64,000 nt of DNA from Eubacterium xylanophilum ATCC 35991 (lineage in GTDB: Bacteria; Bacillota; Clostridia; Lachnospirales; Lachnospiraceae): positions 1 through 64,000 of the forward strand of contig NZ_JAEB01000010.1 in assembly GCF_000518685.1 (NCBI RefSeq), written 5' to 3'. This document shows, in pieces, positions 8,304-16,624 of the stretch. How positions within the stretch are numbered: position 1 is the first letter of the stretch; each line of letters begins with the position of its first letter. The notes under the pieces are model-generated. The model had not been told where the DNA came from. It searched no databases and saw only the letters and a program-made list of their open reading frames with translations. A program made the position numbers and the translations under genes.

Positions 8304-10541
8304 ATGGCAGAATCACTAGCTCAATTATATACTGATTTTCATGATATTATCCAACACCTGGATGAGGACGAGTTGTTTGCAAATCTCAATTCTGCGCTAC
8401 ACCGAAGCCGCAATACCTTTGCGGTAAATAGAAAGTTGATGCAGAAAGCAATTGATGTTTCGTGGGTGGAGGCTATTGAAAATGGTCTGATTCACGTGGA
8501 TAATGTAATTCGTAATCCTCGAAGAACAATAGAAGATGTTGAGGAAGTTGTGCCTATAGCCCTTTCGAAAAAGATTACAGTTGAGAGCATTAAGCACCTT
8601 GCACAACATACAGATTATATACAGAGTGTGGATCCCAAGACCGGGAAGATAACACCATCAAAGATACTAAATGTATACAAAGAGGAAACTCTTGAAACGT
8701 ACGAGAATAAGTTCGTCAACACATTGGTTGACAGGCTTTATATATTTATCAATTCAAGATATGAAAAATTGGTCCAGATAACTAAGGATGAGCAGGCATT
8801 TTCTCTTGGCTATAATACCGTAATAGATGACGGCAAAGGTGGCAAGATGAAGATAGATGTCAAGCTCGAGACGGTATCAGACCTTGAATCATATGATGAA
8901 AGTGGATATAGTGTATGGCAGAGGGTTGAAAAACTCAAAAGTACTATCGAGGGGTACAAGGGCTCAGAATTATGTACAACCCTAGGTAATAGTTTTATTC
9001 GCCCCCCTGTTATGAGAACCAATGCCATCATGAAAAATGTTGATCTCAAAGCCTGTCTGGCTCTATGGCAGTACATAGAAAGCTATGATAAGGCGGGATA
9101 TGAAATCAATATGGAAGATACAGCGGTAGAAGCTGAAGATGATTATATAGAGAATTTTTACCGCTTAGCGCTGATGCAGATGGTTTTGTTCCGCTATCAA
9201 GTTGATGAAAAAAATGCCGATGAGGCATTTAAAACTCTCAAAAAGAAGAGTTATACCGGGATGAAACCCAAATTTGTCAAAAAGTTTGACAAAGAGCTTT
9301 CACCTGATTACGATATTACTGTAGATGGCGTTGCAGGTTATATAGATGAAGATGGCGAAAAAGAGTTTGTTAGAACTATGCCGGCGGATCCTGCAAGAAT
9401 GTTTGAAGAAATAAACAAAGCCATAACTATAGAGAAGGCTTACCGAGAGAAGCTTGAAAACGAGCGCTTGATGAAGTTGCAAGCTGAGGAAGAAGCCAGA
9501 AAACGCCGTGAAGAGAGGGAGAGAATCGAGCGAGAGCGCGAGGAAAGACGTGAGGCTCTTCGGAGGAAAAAGGAAGAAGAACAGCGTCGCCTAGAGGAGA
9601 TGCTCGCCAAGAAAAAAGCAGAGCAGGAAGCGGCAGAGAGAGAAAGACAGCGCCAAGAAGAGGAGCGATTGGCACTGCTCGAAGAAAAGCGCAAAAAAGA
9701 AGAGGAAGAGCGCAAGAGACGAGAAGAACAAGAGAGAATCGAGGCAGAGAGAAAGCGTCTTGAAGAAGAGAAGAGCTTGGTTCGTTCTGAACTCGGAGAC
9801 GCCGAGGGAATTGATATTAATGTAGAAGTGACGGACGACCAGGAAGAAAAGATGGAGATGGACGAAGTCCTAGCACAAGTAACTGAGGAAGAAATCGAAG
9901 AAGTCAAGGCCAATATGGAGGAAGACGATATAAGCGAGGATCCAAGGGAAGTTGTTGCAAGGATGAAGATAGAACAGCAAAAGCTTGAGAAAGAGAGAAT
10001 CGCAGCAGAGAGAGCGGCCAAACTCAAGGAAATGAGGAATTACTATGAAAGTAAATCCTTTGAGACTATTTACAGAGAGTATACTTATAATCCGATTTAT
10101 CTCATTCCAAGGCTATTTACAGCTTTGATGGTTTTGTTGTTCAATAGAATTCCGGCGGATACTGATAATCCGGATTGGAAGCGCAAGGCAGCCAGTATTG
10201 CTGCGGCCAAGGAAGCAAAGAAGCGTGCCAAGGAAGAGCAGAAGACTATGGAAAAATACTACAGAAAGTATGCTACTTCGGCTAAGTATTCATTCCTTAG
10301 AAGTATAGATGATGCTAAGTTCAAACGCATGCGCAAGAAGCAAGATAAGAATAGGCCAAAGCAGCCATATGTACCACCTACGCGAACTCCTGAAGAGGAG
10401 AAGGCAATTCGCGAACAGATGAAGAAGTACTATCGCGAGTACCATGTTAGCAGGGTGGAGAGAATAAGACGCTGGTGGGAAGAGCAAACTAGAAAATATG
10501 GAGATGGAACTGATGGAGAAACAGGAAACAAAGCAGCCTAA
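8304..10541 (+). CDS. DUF2357-type McrC-like protein with long coiled coil, no visible nuclease
   Basis: A 745-residue protein. Residues about 55-150 carry the DUF2357 pattern: NPRR, VPIALSKK, a His-containing LAQH, then the hallmark ETYENKFVNTLVDRL. A highly charged E/K/R coiled coil spans about 370-500, followed by an acidic stretch to about 560. A hydrophobic segment (about 596-615) sits before a very basic C-terminus. McrC proteins pair DUF2357 with a PD-(D/E)xK nuclease; I see no such motif. It starts 12 bases after the AAA+ gene with a strong ribosome site, so the two proteins are probably partners. Coiled-coil additions also occur in McrBC-related CoCoNuT systems. The 3' end overlaps the next gene. 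Function inferred from partner logic only. Confidence 0.72.
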   Translation: MAESLAQLYTDFHDIIQHLDEDELFANLNSALHRSRNTFAVNRKLMQKAIDVSWVEAIENGLIHVDNVIRNPRRTIEDVEEVVPIALSKKITVESIKHLAQHTDYIQSVDPKTGKITPSKILNVYKEETLETYENKFVNTLVDRLYIFINSRYEKLVQITKDEQAFSLGYNTVIDDGKGGKMKIDVKLETVSDLESYDESGYSVWQRVEKLKSTIEGYKGSELCTTLGNSFIRPPVMRTNAIMKNVDLKACLALWQYIESYDKAGYEINMEDTAVEAEDDYIENFYRLALMQMVLFRYQVDEKNADEAFKTLKKKSYTGMKPKFVKKFDKELSPDYDITVDGVAGYIDEDGEKEFVRTMPADPARMFEEINKAITIEKAYREKLENERLMKLQAEEEARKRREERERIEREREERREALRRKKEEEQRRLEEMLAKKKAEQEAAERERQRQEEERLALLEEKRKKEEEERKRREEQERIEAERKRLEEEKSLVRSELGDAEGIDINVEVTDDQEEKMEMDEVLAQVTEEEIEEVKANMEEDDISEDPREVVARMKIEQQKLEKERIAAERAAKLKEMRNYYESKSFETIYREYTYNPIYLIPRLFTALMVLLFNRIPADTDNPDWKRKAASIAAAKEAKKRAKEEQKTMEKYYRKYATSAKYSFLRSIDDAKFKRMRKKQDKNRPKQPYVPPTRTPEEEKAIREQMKKYYREYHVSRVERIRRWWEEQTRKYGDGTDGETGNKAA

Positions 10542-11163
10542 AGGCGGCAATGCTAAGAAAAAAGCTAGTATAACTTTTATCATAAGTGTGTTTCTTGTTG
10601 TATTAACCCTTGTGTTGTGCGTTTTGGCATTTGTCTTAACGCAGAATCTCAAGCGTGGAAAGCCCACGATGATTGCAGGGCATTGTTTGATGAGAATCGC
10701 CACTGGAAGCATGGAACCGACACTTCATGTCGATGATTTCATATACATTACTAAAGTAGATGCTTCAACATTGAAGGCCGGAGATATCATAGTTTATAAG
10801 TCTCAAGAGGAGAGCACGGACGGCGCACTGATTACCCACAGAATTGTGGAAGTGAAGGCTGACGGAACATTTTCCACGAAAGGAGATGCAAATACCGCTG
10901 TAGACAGTGAAAATGTTCAGCCAAGTCAGGTTATTGGCCGGTTTGAAAAAAAATCTAGAATTTTTTTGTGGCTTTCTGGCTTTGGGGACTTCAGAAAGTT
11001 GGCAATTCTGTCGATAATGATAGTGATACTTGTTATTGCTATGCACGAAACTAGAACTATCATGCGACTTGGAAAGCAAGTTAGGGAAGAAAGATCCTAT
11101 GAAGAAAGGATGCGGCTTGCTATCGAAGAAGAGAAAAAGAGATTAGCAGAGGAGGATAGGTAA
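10513..11163 (+). CDS. sipW: SipW-type (S26B) signal peptidase, second copy
   Basis: About 216 residues, the same family as the 6056-6712 protein but clearly diverged. The catalytic Ser66 is in TGSMEPT and His109 is in ITHRI. One helix lies near the N-terminus (about 19-43), another near 157-173, and a charged tail follows. Three in-frame ATGs (10498, 10504, 10513) overlap the end of the DUF2357 gene. The best ribosome site, GGAG at 10500-10503, serves 10513, but 10498 cannot be excluded. Two SipW enzymes in one operon suggest division of labour between the two TasA-like substrates. Confidence 0.86.
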   Translation: MEKQETKQPKGGNAKKKASITFIISVFLVVLTLVLCVLAFVLTQNLKRGKPTMIAGHCLMRIATGSMEPTLHVDDFIYITKVDASTLKAGDIIVYKSQEESTDGALITHRIVEVKADGTFSTKGDANTAVDSENVQPSQVIGRFEKKSRIFLWLSGFGDFRKLAILSIMIVILVIAMHETRTIMRLGKQVREERSYEERMRLAIEEEKKRLAEEDR

Positions 11164-11164
11164 G

Positions 11165-11626
11165 GTGACACAAGAAGATATCATGAAGAGACGAATGCAT
11201 CTTGCGATTATCTTCGCAGTCGTTATGGCAATCGGAATGATTGTATTTATAGGATTATACATAGACGAGACGAGACGGATTCAAGTTAAGTATAGAGAAC
11301 AATTTGTATCATGTTTGAATCATACTTCGGATTCGCTTGACTCTTATATAAACGCAGATGGTGATTATGAGTTTCGCTATAGAAAGATTATTAGCGACAT
11401 GAGTGCAGCAAACAGTTTTAGTTTTCTCCTAGAGAATCTGACTGAAAAGCAAAAGATCACAATCAACGAACTTAATACAATCCTCATCAAGTACCCTAAG
11501 CAGATGAATGATAAGAAGAAGTTGGGGGCATATAAGAAAGCAGTCGATGATTTGGCACAAAACCTAGACAAGGGCTTTGATGAAGCAAATGAGATTATCA
11601 ACCAGATAGACAGAATGGGAAAGTGA
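11165..11626 (+). CDS. Small membrane-anchored helical protein, unknown function
   Basis: A 153-residue protein with one membrane helix near residues 12-32 and a helical extracytoplasmic domain rich in Asp, Asn and Lys. No family motif is recognised. The start is GTG at 11165, with GGAGG at 11151-11155 nine bases upstream; it follows the second signal peptidase gene by one base. The conserved order in the operon suggests a structural or accessory role in the surface system. Confidence 0.65.
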   Translation: MTQEDIMKRRMHLAIIFAVVMAIGMIVFIGLYIDETRRIQVKYREQFVSCLNHTSDSLDSYINADGDYEFRYRKIISDMSAANSFSFLLENLTEKQKITINELNTILIKYPKQMNDKKKLGAYKKAVDDLAQNLDKGFDEANEIINQIDRMGK

Positions 11627-11653
11627 TGGAGGTTGTCCTGAGGAGGTAAAGAT

Positions 11654-11887
11654 ATGAGTGATTGGGCAAAAAAGAGAAAACTTAAAAAAGAAATTAAGAT
11701 TTGTATGCAGACGATAAACGAAATGGAGAGAAAACGCTCCCGTTCACAGTCGGCATTAGTACAGGCCGTTCTATTGCAGGAGACGCCTGATGAGCGCGAT
11801 GTAGAGTGGTTTAATAAATATACCGGGGAGATTACAGCTGTTCGTTCCCACATGACGGAGTTACAAAAGCAGCTAAATAGTCTCTAG
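11654..11887 (+). CDS. Small coiled-coil protein, unknown function
   Basis: A 77-residue soluble protein made almost entirely of charged helix (KKRKLKKEI... to ...MTELQKQLNSL). No signal peptide or known domain is seen. It has a good ribosome site (GAGGAGGT before ATG) and lies between the helical membrane protein and the TasA-like gene. It may be a cytoplasmic adaptor or chaperone of the system; this is a guess from position and shape. Confidence 0.55.
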   Translation: MSDWAKKRKLKKEIKICMQTINEMERKRSRSQSALVQAVLLQETPDERDVEWFNKYTGEITAVRSHMTELQKQLNSL

Positions 11888-11961
11888 AAACAAAGATAAA
11901 ATGGCACGTTATATCTACGATGTTTGTAATATCATGCAACGTTAGAAAAGGAGGTTATATT

Positions 11962-13014
11962 ATGAAAAAGGAAAAGAATATGGCAATTAAAATAAGCAAT
12001 AAAAAGAAACTTGTGTCAGCTACAGCGATGCTGCTAGTATCAGCACTTATGCTTGGACTGACAACATATGCATGGTTCACCATGAGTAAGGAGCTTGAGG
12101 TTACAGGTATCAAGATGACAGCGGCTACTCCAAAGGGAGTGCAGATTTCTCTTGGTGCACTGACCGGAGGAGCGCTATCAGACAGCAAAGGTATTATTAC
12201 CGGAGCAACAGCAGCTAATCCAGCAGTTGATTCGGATTGGTCAAATAAAGCAGATGTAAGTAAGTACTATTCATTTGGTAAATTGTTCCCTGCTTCTTCA
12301 GTAAATGGTGCCAACATCTTTTACACAGGTGATGCGACTGGAGTAGGAAGAACTCTTAAAGATGGAGCTGTATTTGCGACACCAGACCCAGATTCTCAAG
12401 TAGCTAAATTACATGCATATACTAGCACAGAAAAAACTGATACCGCACTAACTCCTTCGTGGACGCCTGAACCAGCGCTAGACTTTACAACAACCAATGA
12501 TGATGGTTATTATGTTGATATTCCAGTTTGGTTCAGAACATCGGATTCTGCTGGAGTGAAGCTCACAGTCGAGGGATATGTTACTAATTCAAGTGATGCT
12601 AATTCAAATGATGACATATATGAGGCAACTAGAGTAGCTGTATTAAATGCGGATCTTTCAGCTAATCAAGGTATAGTTGATTTGAAGAAAGCAACAGCAT
12701 TTGGAACGGGCAACGATTCGATAATAGATTCATATAATTATTATTCTAGACAAGGTGGAAGTGGTGATCCAAAAGCTGTATCAGCTACATCACCTAGTTG
12801 GGCAAACGTGGATAAGGTTATTTCATCAGGAGATGATAAAGAAAATGTTGTTGACTTGACTGGCGCTTCTTATAAGGGAACAACCGATGGAAGCAATGGT
12901 GGATACGGTGGAGCCCTTAAGAAGATTATACGTGTTTGGATTGAAGGTGAGGATAAAGAGTGCTACAATCCTAATGCAGCAGAAACCTTTAGAATTGCTC
13001 TCAAATTCAAGTAA
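11962..13014 (+). CDS. SipW-dependent TasA/camelysin-like exported protein
   Basis: About 350 residues. The N-terminus has a basic start, a hydrophobic core (17-34) and the motif TTYAWFT (34-40), the hallmark of signal peptides cut by SipW-type peptidases. The mature part is beta-rich, with many Gly, Asn, Ser and Thr. Near the end a W-I-E-G-x-D-x-x-C-x-N motif (about residue 326) matches the anchored protein encoded at 5331-6044. By analogy with TasA and camelysin it is probably a secreted fibre or surface subunit. AAAGGAGG at 11947-11954 selects the ATG at 11962 over upstream in-frame codons. It is the last gene of the operon, and a terminator follows. Confidence 0.85.
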   Translation: MKKEKNMAIKISNKKKLVSATAMLLVSALMLGLTTYAWFTMSKELEVTGIKMTAATPKGVQISLGALTGGALSDSKGIITGATAANPAVDSDWSNKADVSKYYSFGKLFPASSVNGANIFYTGDATGVGRTLKDGAVFATPDPDSQVAKLHAYTSTEKTDTALTPSWTPEPALDFTTTNDDGYYVDIPVWFRTSDSAGVKLTVEGYVTNSSDANSNDDIYEATRVAVLNADLSANQGIVDLKKATAFGTGNDSIIDSYNYYSRQGGSGDPKAVSATSPSWANVDKVISSGDDKENVVDLTGASYKGTTDGSNGGYGGALKKIIRVWIEGEDKECYNPNAAETFRIALKFK

Positions 13015-13043
13015 TCAATAAACATAATTTCATAAGAATATAC

Positions 13044-13083
13044 AAAAAACACCATATTTTGAAAAAATATGGTGTTTTTTTTC
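13044..13083 (+). terminator. Terminator of the SipW/AAA operon
   Basis: A near-perfect hairpin (arms about 13044-13060 and 13064-13080 around a short A-rich loop) built on ACACCATATTTT and its complement, followed by a long T run. Confidence 0.9.
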
Positions 13084-13200
13084 TGGAATTATGTTACAAT
13101 TATGATACATGGCATTTGTCACAGTGAGATAAACTATGAGTTTGGATTATAATGTGACACATAAGAAAAAAGAGAAAACTAAGAAATGAGGTAATTGATA

Positions 13201-14166
13201 ATGAGTAATCAGAGAAAAGCTCTTGTAACACACATTTTTACAGCAGATCCATCTGCGCATGTGTTCGATGATAAGATCTATATCTATCCTTCACATGACC
13301 TTCCACATGATGGTGAGGACAATGATAATGGTGACGAGTATCTTATGGAGGACTATCATGTTCTCTCTATGGATGATATAGATGCAGAGTGTGTTGATAA
13401 CGGTGAAGCACTTCACATGAAGGATGTACCTTGGGTAAGTAAGCAGATGTGGGCACCGGATCTTGTAAAGAAGAATGGAAAATATTACTTGGTATTCCCT
13501 GCTCGTGATAAGGATGGAATCTTCCGTATCGGCGTTGCAGAGAGTGATAGCCCTGTCGGACCATTTACACCAGAACCAAACTATATCGAGGGAACATACA
13601 GTATCGATCCTGCTGTATTCCACGACGATGATGACAAAGTGTATATGTACTATGGTGGACTCTGGGGCGGACAGTTGGAGAACTGGAAGACTGGAGAGTT
13701 TGATCCGGATGGCAAGGAGCCAGCTGCAGATGAGCCAGCTATCGGACCTATGGTAGCAGAGCTTAAGGACAATATCAAGGAGCTTGCTTCAGAGCCAATG
13801 CACATCAAGATTTTGGATGAGAATGGCGAGGAGCTCAGAGCAGGTGATGAGGACCGTCGTTACTTTGAGGGACCATGGATGCATAAGTACAATGATACTT
13901 ACTATCTTTCATACTCAACAGGTACAACACACTATATCGTATATGCTACAAGCAAGGATCCTAAGGGACCATTTACATATCGTGGACGTATCCTTGAGCC
14001 AGTTATTGGATGGACAACTCACCACTCAATCATTGAGTATCATGGAAAATGGTATTTGTTCTATCATGACTGCGAAGTATCTAAGGGAATCAACCACAGA
14101 AGATGTGTTAAGTTCGTTGAGCTTGAGTACAATGAGGATGGAACAATTAAGACTATCCAGCCATAA
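13201..14166 (+). CDS. Glycoside hydrolase family 43, intracellular arabinofuranosidase/xylosidase type
   Basis: About 321 residues with the five-bladed propeller pattern of GH43. The three acidic catalytic residues are visible: Asp16 (TADPSAH) as base, Asp136 (SIDPAVF) as modulator and Glu223 (FEGPWMH) as acid. There is no signal peptide, so it should act in the cytoplasm on imported arabino- or xylo-oligosaccharides. Such oligosaccharides could be released by the secreted xylanase and esterases of this window. GAGG at 13188-13191 is nine bases from ATG 13201 but only three from the in-frame TTG 13195, so ATG was chosen. The gene stands alone between two terminators. The exact sugar preference is not readable. 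Confidence 0.92.
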   Translation: MSNQRKALVTHIFTADPSAHVFDDKIYIYPSHDLPHDGEDNDNGDEYLMEDYHVLSMDDIDAECVDNGEALHMKDVPWVSKQMWAPDLVKKNGKYYLVFPARDKDGIFRIGVAESDSPVGPFTPEPNYIEGTYSIDPAVFHDDDDKVYMYYGGLWGGQLENWKTGEFDPDGKEPAADEPAIGPMVAELKDNIKELASEPMHIKILDENGEELRAGDEDRRYFEGPWMHKYNDTYYLSYSTGTTHYIVYATSKDPKGPFTYRGRILEPVIGWTTHHSIIEYHGKWYLFYHDCEVSKGINHRRCVKFVELEYNEDGTIKTIQP

Positions 14167-14182
14167 TGTGAATAAGCAGTTT

Positions 14183-14213
14183 CGCGTCGGGTTTAATGCC
14201 CGACGCTTTTTTT
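14183..14213 (+). terminator. Terminator of the GH43 gene
   Basis: A perfect GCGTCGGG / CCCGACGC stem with a short loop, followed by seven T. Confidence 0.92.
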
Positions 14214-14309
14214 GGGAATCTCGTAAGACAATTATTGACTAAATTATGCCATAGGTATGTGGTTTAATACATGATATAGGATTATTCTGTAAAAAAGGAG
14301 AGAGTTTTT

Positions 14310-15839
14310 ATGAGAAGATTTGAAATAAAAGATTTGACTAAGATGACGTTGGTATGTATGTCTGTTGCTGCATTGTCTGCATCTGTGATTTCTACAGGAG
14401 TAGAAGCAAAAAAGAAAAATCCAATTAAACCGAAAGTGACTAAGAAAATAGAACTTAAAGAGGGCAAGTCAAAGAAGATTTCCGTGAAGGGACGCTTTGT
14501 AGTATCGAAGAAATTCAAGAGCTCCAAGCCAACTGTTGCAAAGGTTGGAAAGAAGGGAAAAGTTACAGCTCTTAAAGCGGGAAATTGCAAGATTACGATA
14601 AAGGTTAAGTATAAGAAGAAGAAAAAAGCCAAGAAGACTTTTACGAAGAAATATATATGTAAGGTAAAAGTTACAGCAAATAATAAAACAGTTATTCGCC
14701 AAGAAGGCGAGGAAAAGCCGGTTAGTGACAAGTTTGTCAAGCAGATGTCCAAAGTTTCATTAGATTTGATTCAACGTGTCTCTAAAAAGGCAAAAGCAAA
14801 TGAAAATATTCTGATATCACCTGAGTCAATAGTTACCGCTTCCATGCTTGCGGCTAATGGAGCAGAAAATGACACATTATCGGAGTTTGAGAATACGCTG
14901 TGCGGAGAGCTCGGATTAAAGGGATTTAATGAGGATTTATCAACATATAATGATAACCTGATGTCCTCAGTAAATGTGGATTTTTCCATGGCTAATTCCA
15001 TATGGGCGAAGGATCAAAAAGGTTTTAGTATTAAGGATAGTTACAAAGAGGTAGTGAAAAAATATTACAATGCTGAAACTCTTCTCGAACCATTTGACAA
15101 GAATACAGTTGAAAAAATTAACAGTTGGGTAAAAAAGAATACTGACAATATGATTGATAAGATTATTGACAATATTCCTAGTGATGCTAGAGCATATCTC
15201 ATTAATGCACTTGCATTTACAGGAGAATGGGCTGAACAGTACAGAGATGGAAGCGTCAAACAGGGAGAAAAGTTTACGGATGCCAGCGGCAAAGAGAAGG
15301 ATGCAACTATGTTGGTTGGATCTGAATATGGATATGTTTCAGGAGAAAACTTCACTGGATTTACAAAACCATATAAGGGCGGAAGGTATGAATTTATGGC
15401 TCTTTTGCCTAAAGAGGGTATGACAACTGCAGAGTTGTTAGCATCTTTTGAGGAAGATGATTTGTCCAAAATATACAAGAATGAGGAAAGAGGTATGGTT
15501 TATACCAAAATGCCTGAATTCAAATATAGTTATGAAACTGCTTTGAAAGATGTTTTTATGGATATGGGAATCAAGAATGCGTTTGACAGTGGAAAAGCAA
15601 ACTTTACTAACATGGCAACATTTTATGATAACATATTTATAGATGATATTTTACATAAGACTTTTATAGAGCTTGACCGTAATGGAACAAAAGCGGCAGC
15701 AGTTACGGTAGTGGCAATGCGAGCAGCATCTGCATATTCTGACCCAAAGGAAGTTGTACTTGATAGACCATTTGTGTACGCAATTGTTAATTCCAAGACT
15801 GGATTGCCGGTATTTGTTGGCGTGGTAAATACGTTGTAA
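14310..15839 (+). CDS. Secreted serpin with N-terminal lysine-rich Big-like module
   Basis: A 509-residue protein with a signal peptide (about 1-32) and a lysine-rich Ig-like module (about 33-128, ending KYICKVKVT). A complete serpin domain (about 130-509) follows. Serpins trap serine or cysteine proteases by swallowing their cleaved loop into a beta-sheet. The hinge GTKAAAVTVVAM (about 456-469) has the small residues needed for loop insertion, so it should be inhibitory. The C-terminal DRPFVYAIVN and PVFVGVVN strands are canonical. The reactive bond lies within about MRAASAYSD (469-477); an Ala or Tyr at P1 would suggest elastase- or chymotrypsin-like targets. The Big module probably tethers it to the cell surface. 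AAGGAG precedes the ATG. Confidence 0.93.
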   Translation: MRRFEIKDLTKMTLVCMSVAALSASVISTGVEAKKKNPIKPKVTKKIELKEGKSKKISVKGRFVVSKKFKSSKPTVAKVGKKGKVTALKAGNCKITIKVKYKKKKKAKKTFTKKYICKVKVTANNKTVIRQEGEEKPVSDKFVKQMSKVSLDLIQRVSKKAKANENILISPESIVTASMLAANGAENDTLSEFENTLCGELGLKGFNEDLSTYNDNLMSSVNVDFSMANSIWAKDQKGFSIKDSYKEVVKKYYNAETLLEPFDKNTVEKINSWVKKNTDNMIDKIIDNIPSDARAYLINALAFTGEWAEQYRDGSVKQGEKFTDASGKEKDATMLVGSEYGYVSGENFTGFTKPYKGGRYEFMALLPKEGMTTAELLASFEEDDLSKIYKNEERGMVYTKMPEFKYSYETALKDVFMDMGIKNAFDSGKANFTNMATFYDNIFIDDILHKTFIELDRNGTKAAAVTVVAMRAASAYSDPKEVVLDRPFVYAIVNSKTGLPVFVGVVNTL

Positions 15840-15880
15840 TAAAACCCAGTAAGAAATAATTTTTTCTGCCAAAAAAAAAA

Positions 15881-15907
15881 TTAGCACTCACCTCTTGACA
15901 GTGCTAA
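15881..15907 (+). promoter_or_regulatory. CIRCE operator (HrcA site)
   Basis: TTAGCACTC, nine bases, then CAGTGCTAA. This is the CIRCE inverted repeat with one mismatch in the right arm. It overlaps the -35 box of the Hsp20 promoter, so HrcA binding would block RNA polymerase. Confidence 0.9.
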
Positions 15908-15923
15908 CAATTGGTGCTATAAT
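15895..15923 (+). promoter_or_regulatory. Sigma-A promoter of the Hsp20 gene
   Basis: A consensus TTGACA (15895-15900), 17 bases and a consensus TATAAT (15918-15923). The -35 box lies inside the CIRCE element. A leader of about 100 bases follows before the start codon. Confidence 0.92.
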
Positions 15924-16032
15924 ATGGTCAGAACAAAGGAATAGAGAAGATTCTAAGTAAGAATCCAAACACTCCTTCCCTTGCTCATGAAACTTATTTA
16001 ATTATATTTTTCTTGAGAAGGAGGAATGACTT

Positions 16033-16479
16033 ATGTTACTACCTAGTATTTTTGGAGAGAATTTGTTGGATGACTGGATGGATTTTCCAAGGATGGATTT
16101 CGGAGATATCGACCGAAAACTCTATGGAAAGAGAGCTGCACAGGTTATGAAGACTGATGTGCATGAGCATGATGACAAGTATGAGCTTGATATTGATCTT
16201 CCTGGATTTAAGAAGGACGAGATTAAGTTATCACTTGAAAATGGTTACTTGTCAGTAAGCGCTGCTAAGGGACTTGATAAGGAAGAAAAGGATAAGAAGG
16301 GTAAACTTATCCGTCAGGAACGTTATGCAGGTTCTTTGCAGAGAAGTTTTTATGTAGGAGATGCAGTTAAGCAGGAAGATATAAAGGCTAAGTTCGAAGA
16401 TGGAGTTTTGAAATTATCAATTCCTAAGAATGAAGCAGAGAAACTTCCAAAAAAACAGTATATAGCTATTGAAGGATAA
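16033..16479 (+). CDS. hsp20: Hsp20/alpha-crystallin small heat-shock protein
   Basis: A 148-residue cytoplasmic holdase that binds unfolding proteins during heat stress. The alpha-crystallin domain runs from about residue 42 (KTDVHEHDDKYELDIDLPGF) to 138. It includes the typical LPGFKKDEI strand, the E-R-Y-G-like QERYAGSLQRSF and the DGVLKLSIPK strand. The usual C-terminal I-x-I motif is weak (YIAIEG). AAGGAGG at 16018-16024 is eight bases from the ATG. It is monocistronic, controlled by a consensus promoter and a CIRCE operator, and ended by a terminator. Confidence 0.96.
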   Translation: MLLPSIFGENLLDDWMDFPRMDFGDIDRKLYGKRAAQVMKTDVHEHDDKYELDIDLPGFKKDEIKLSLENGYLSVSAAKGLDKEEKDKKGKLIRQERYAGSLQRSFYVGDAVKQEDIKAKFEDGVLKLSIPKNEAEKLPKKQYIAIEG

Positions 16480-16490
16480 TACATGATTTA

Positions 16491-16546
16491 AGGGATATCA
16501 TAGCTGCACATTATGGCGTGGCTGTGGTATCCCTCTGGTTTTTCTT
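16491..16546 (+). terminator. Terminator of hsp20
   Basis: Arms near 16491-16506 (AGGGATATCATAGC...) and 16530-16544 (...GCTGTGGTATCCCT) form an imperfect stem, followed by a T-rich stretch. Confidence 0.7.
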
Positions 16547-16589
16547 CACATCCTACTCATTGATAGAATTGATTTCTTCTTTTTTTTTC

Positions 16590-16618
16590 TTGACAAATGT
16601 TCCGTTAGGATATATAAT
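16590..16618 (+). promoter_or_regulatory. Sigma-A promoter of the trp operon
   Basis: Consensus TTGACA (16590-16595) and TATAAT (16613-16618) separated by 17 bases. It lies just upstream of the T-box leader. Confidence 0.9.
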
Positions 16619-16624
16619 CGTAGA

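Noticed and set aside
9440-10027. 195-residue Ser-rich reading frame on the minus strand
   Set aside because: It is the complement of the E/K/R coiled coil of the DUF2357 gene; Ser/Leu runs arise from that codon use, and it has no ribosome site.
14215-14231. GAATC followed by TCGTAAGACAAT, matching the two ends of the GTCTTAC repeat
   Set aside because: It could be a remnant with the middle deleted, but 12 matching bases are too few to claim a copy.
13475-14242. Plus-strand frames of 93 and 152 residues overlapping the GH43 gene
   Set aside because: They are in another frame of a gene whose catalytic residues and length are complete, and no frameshift is needed.
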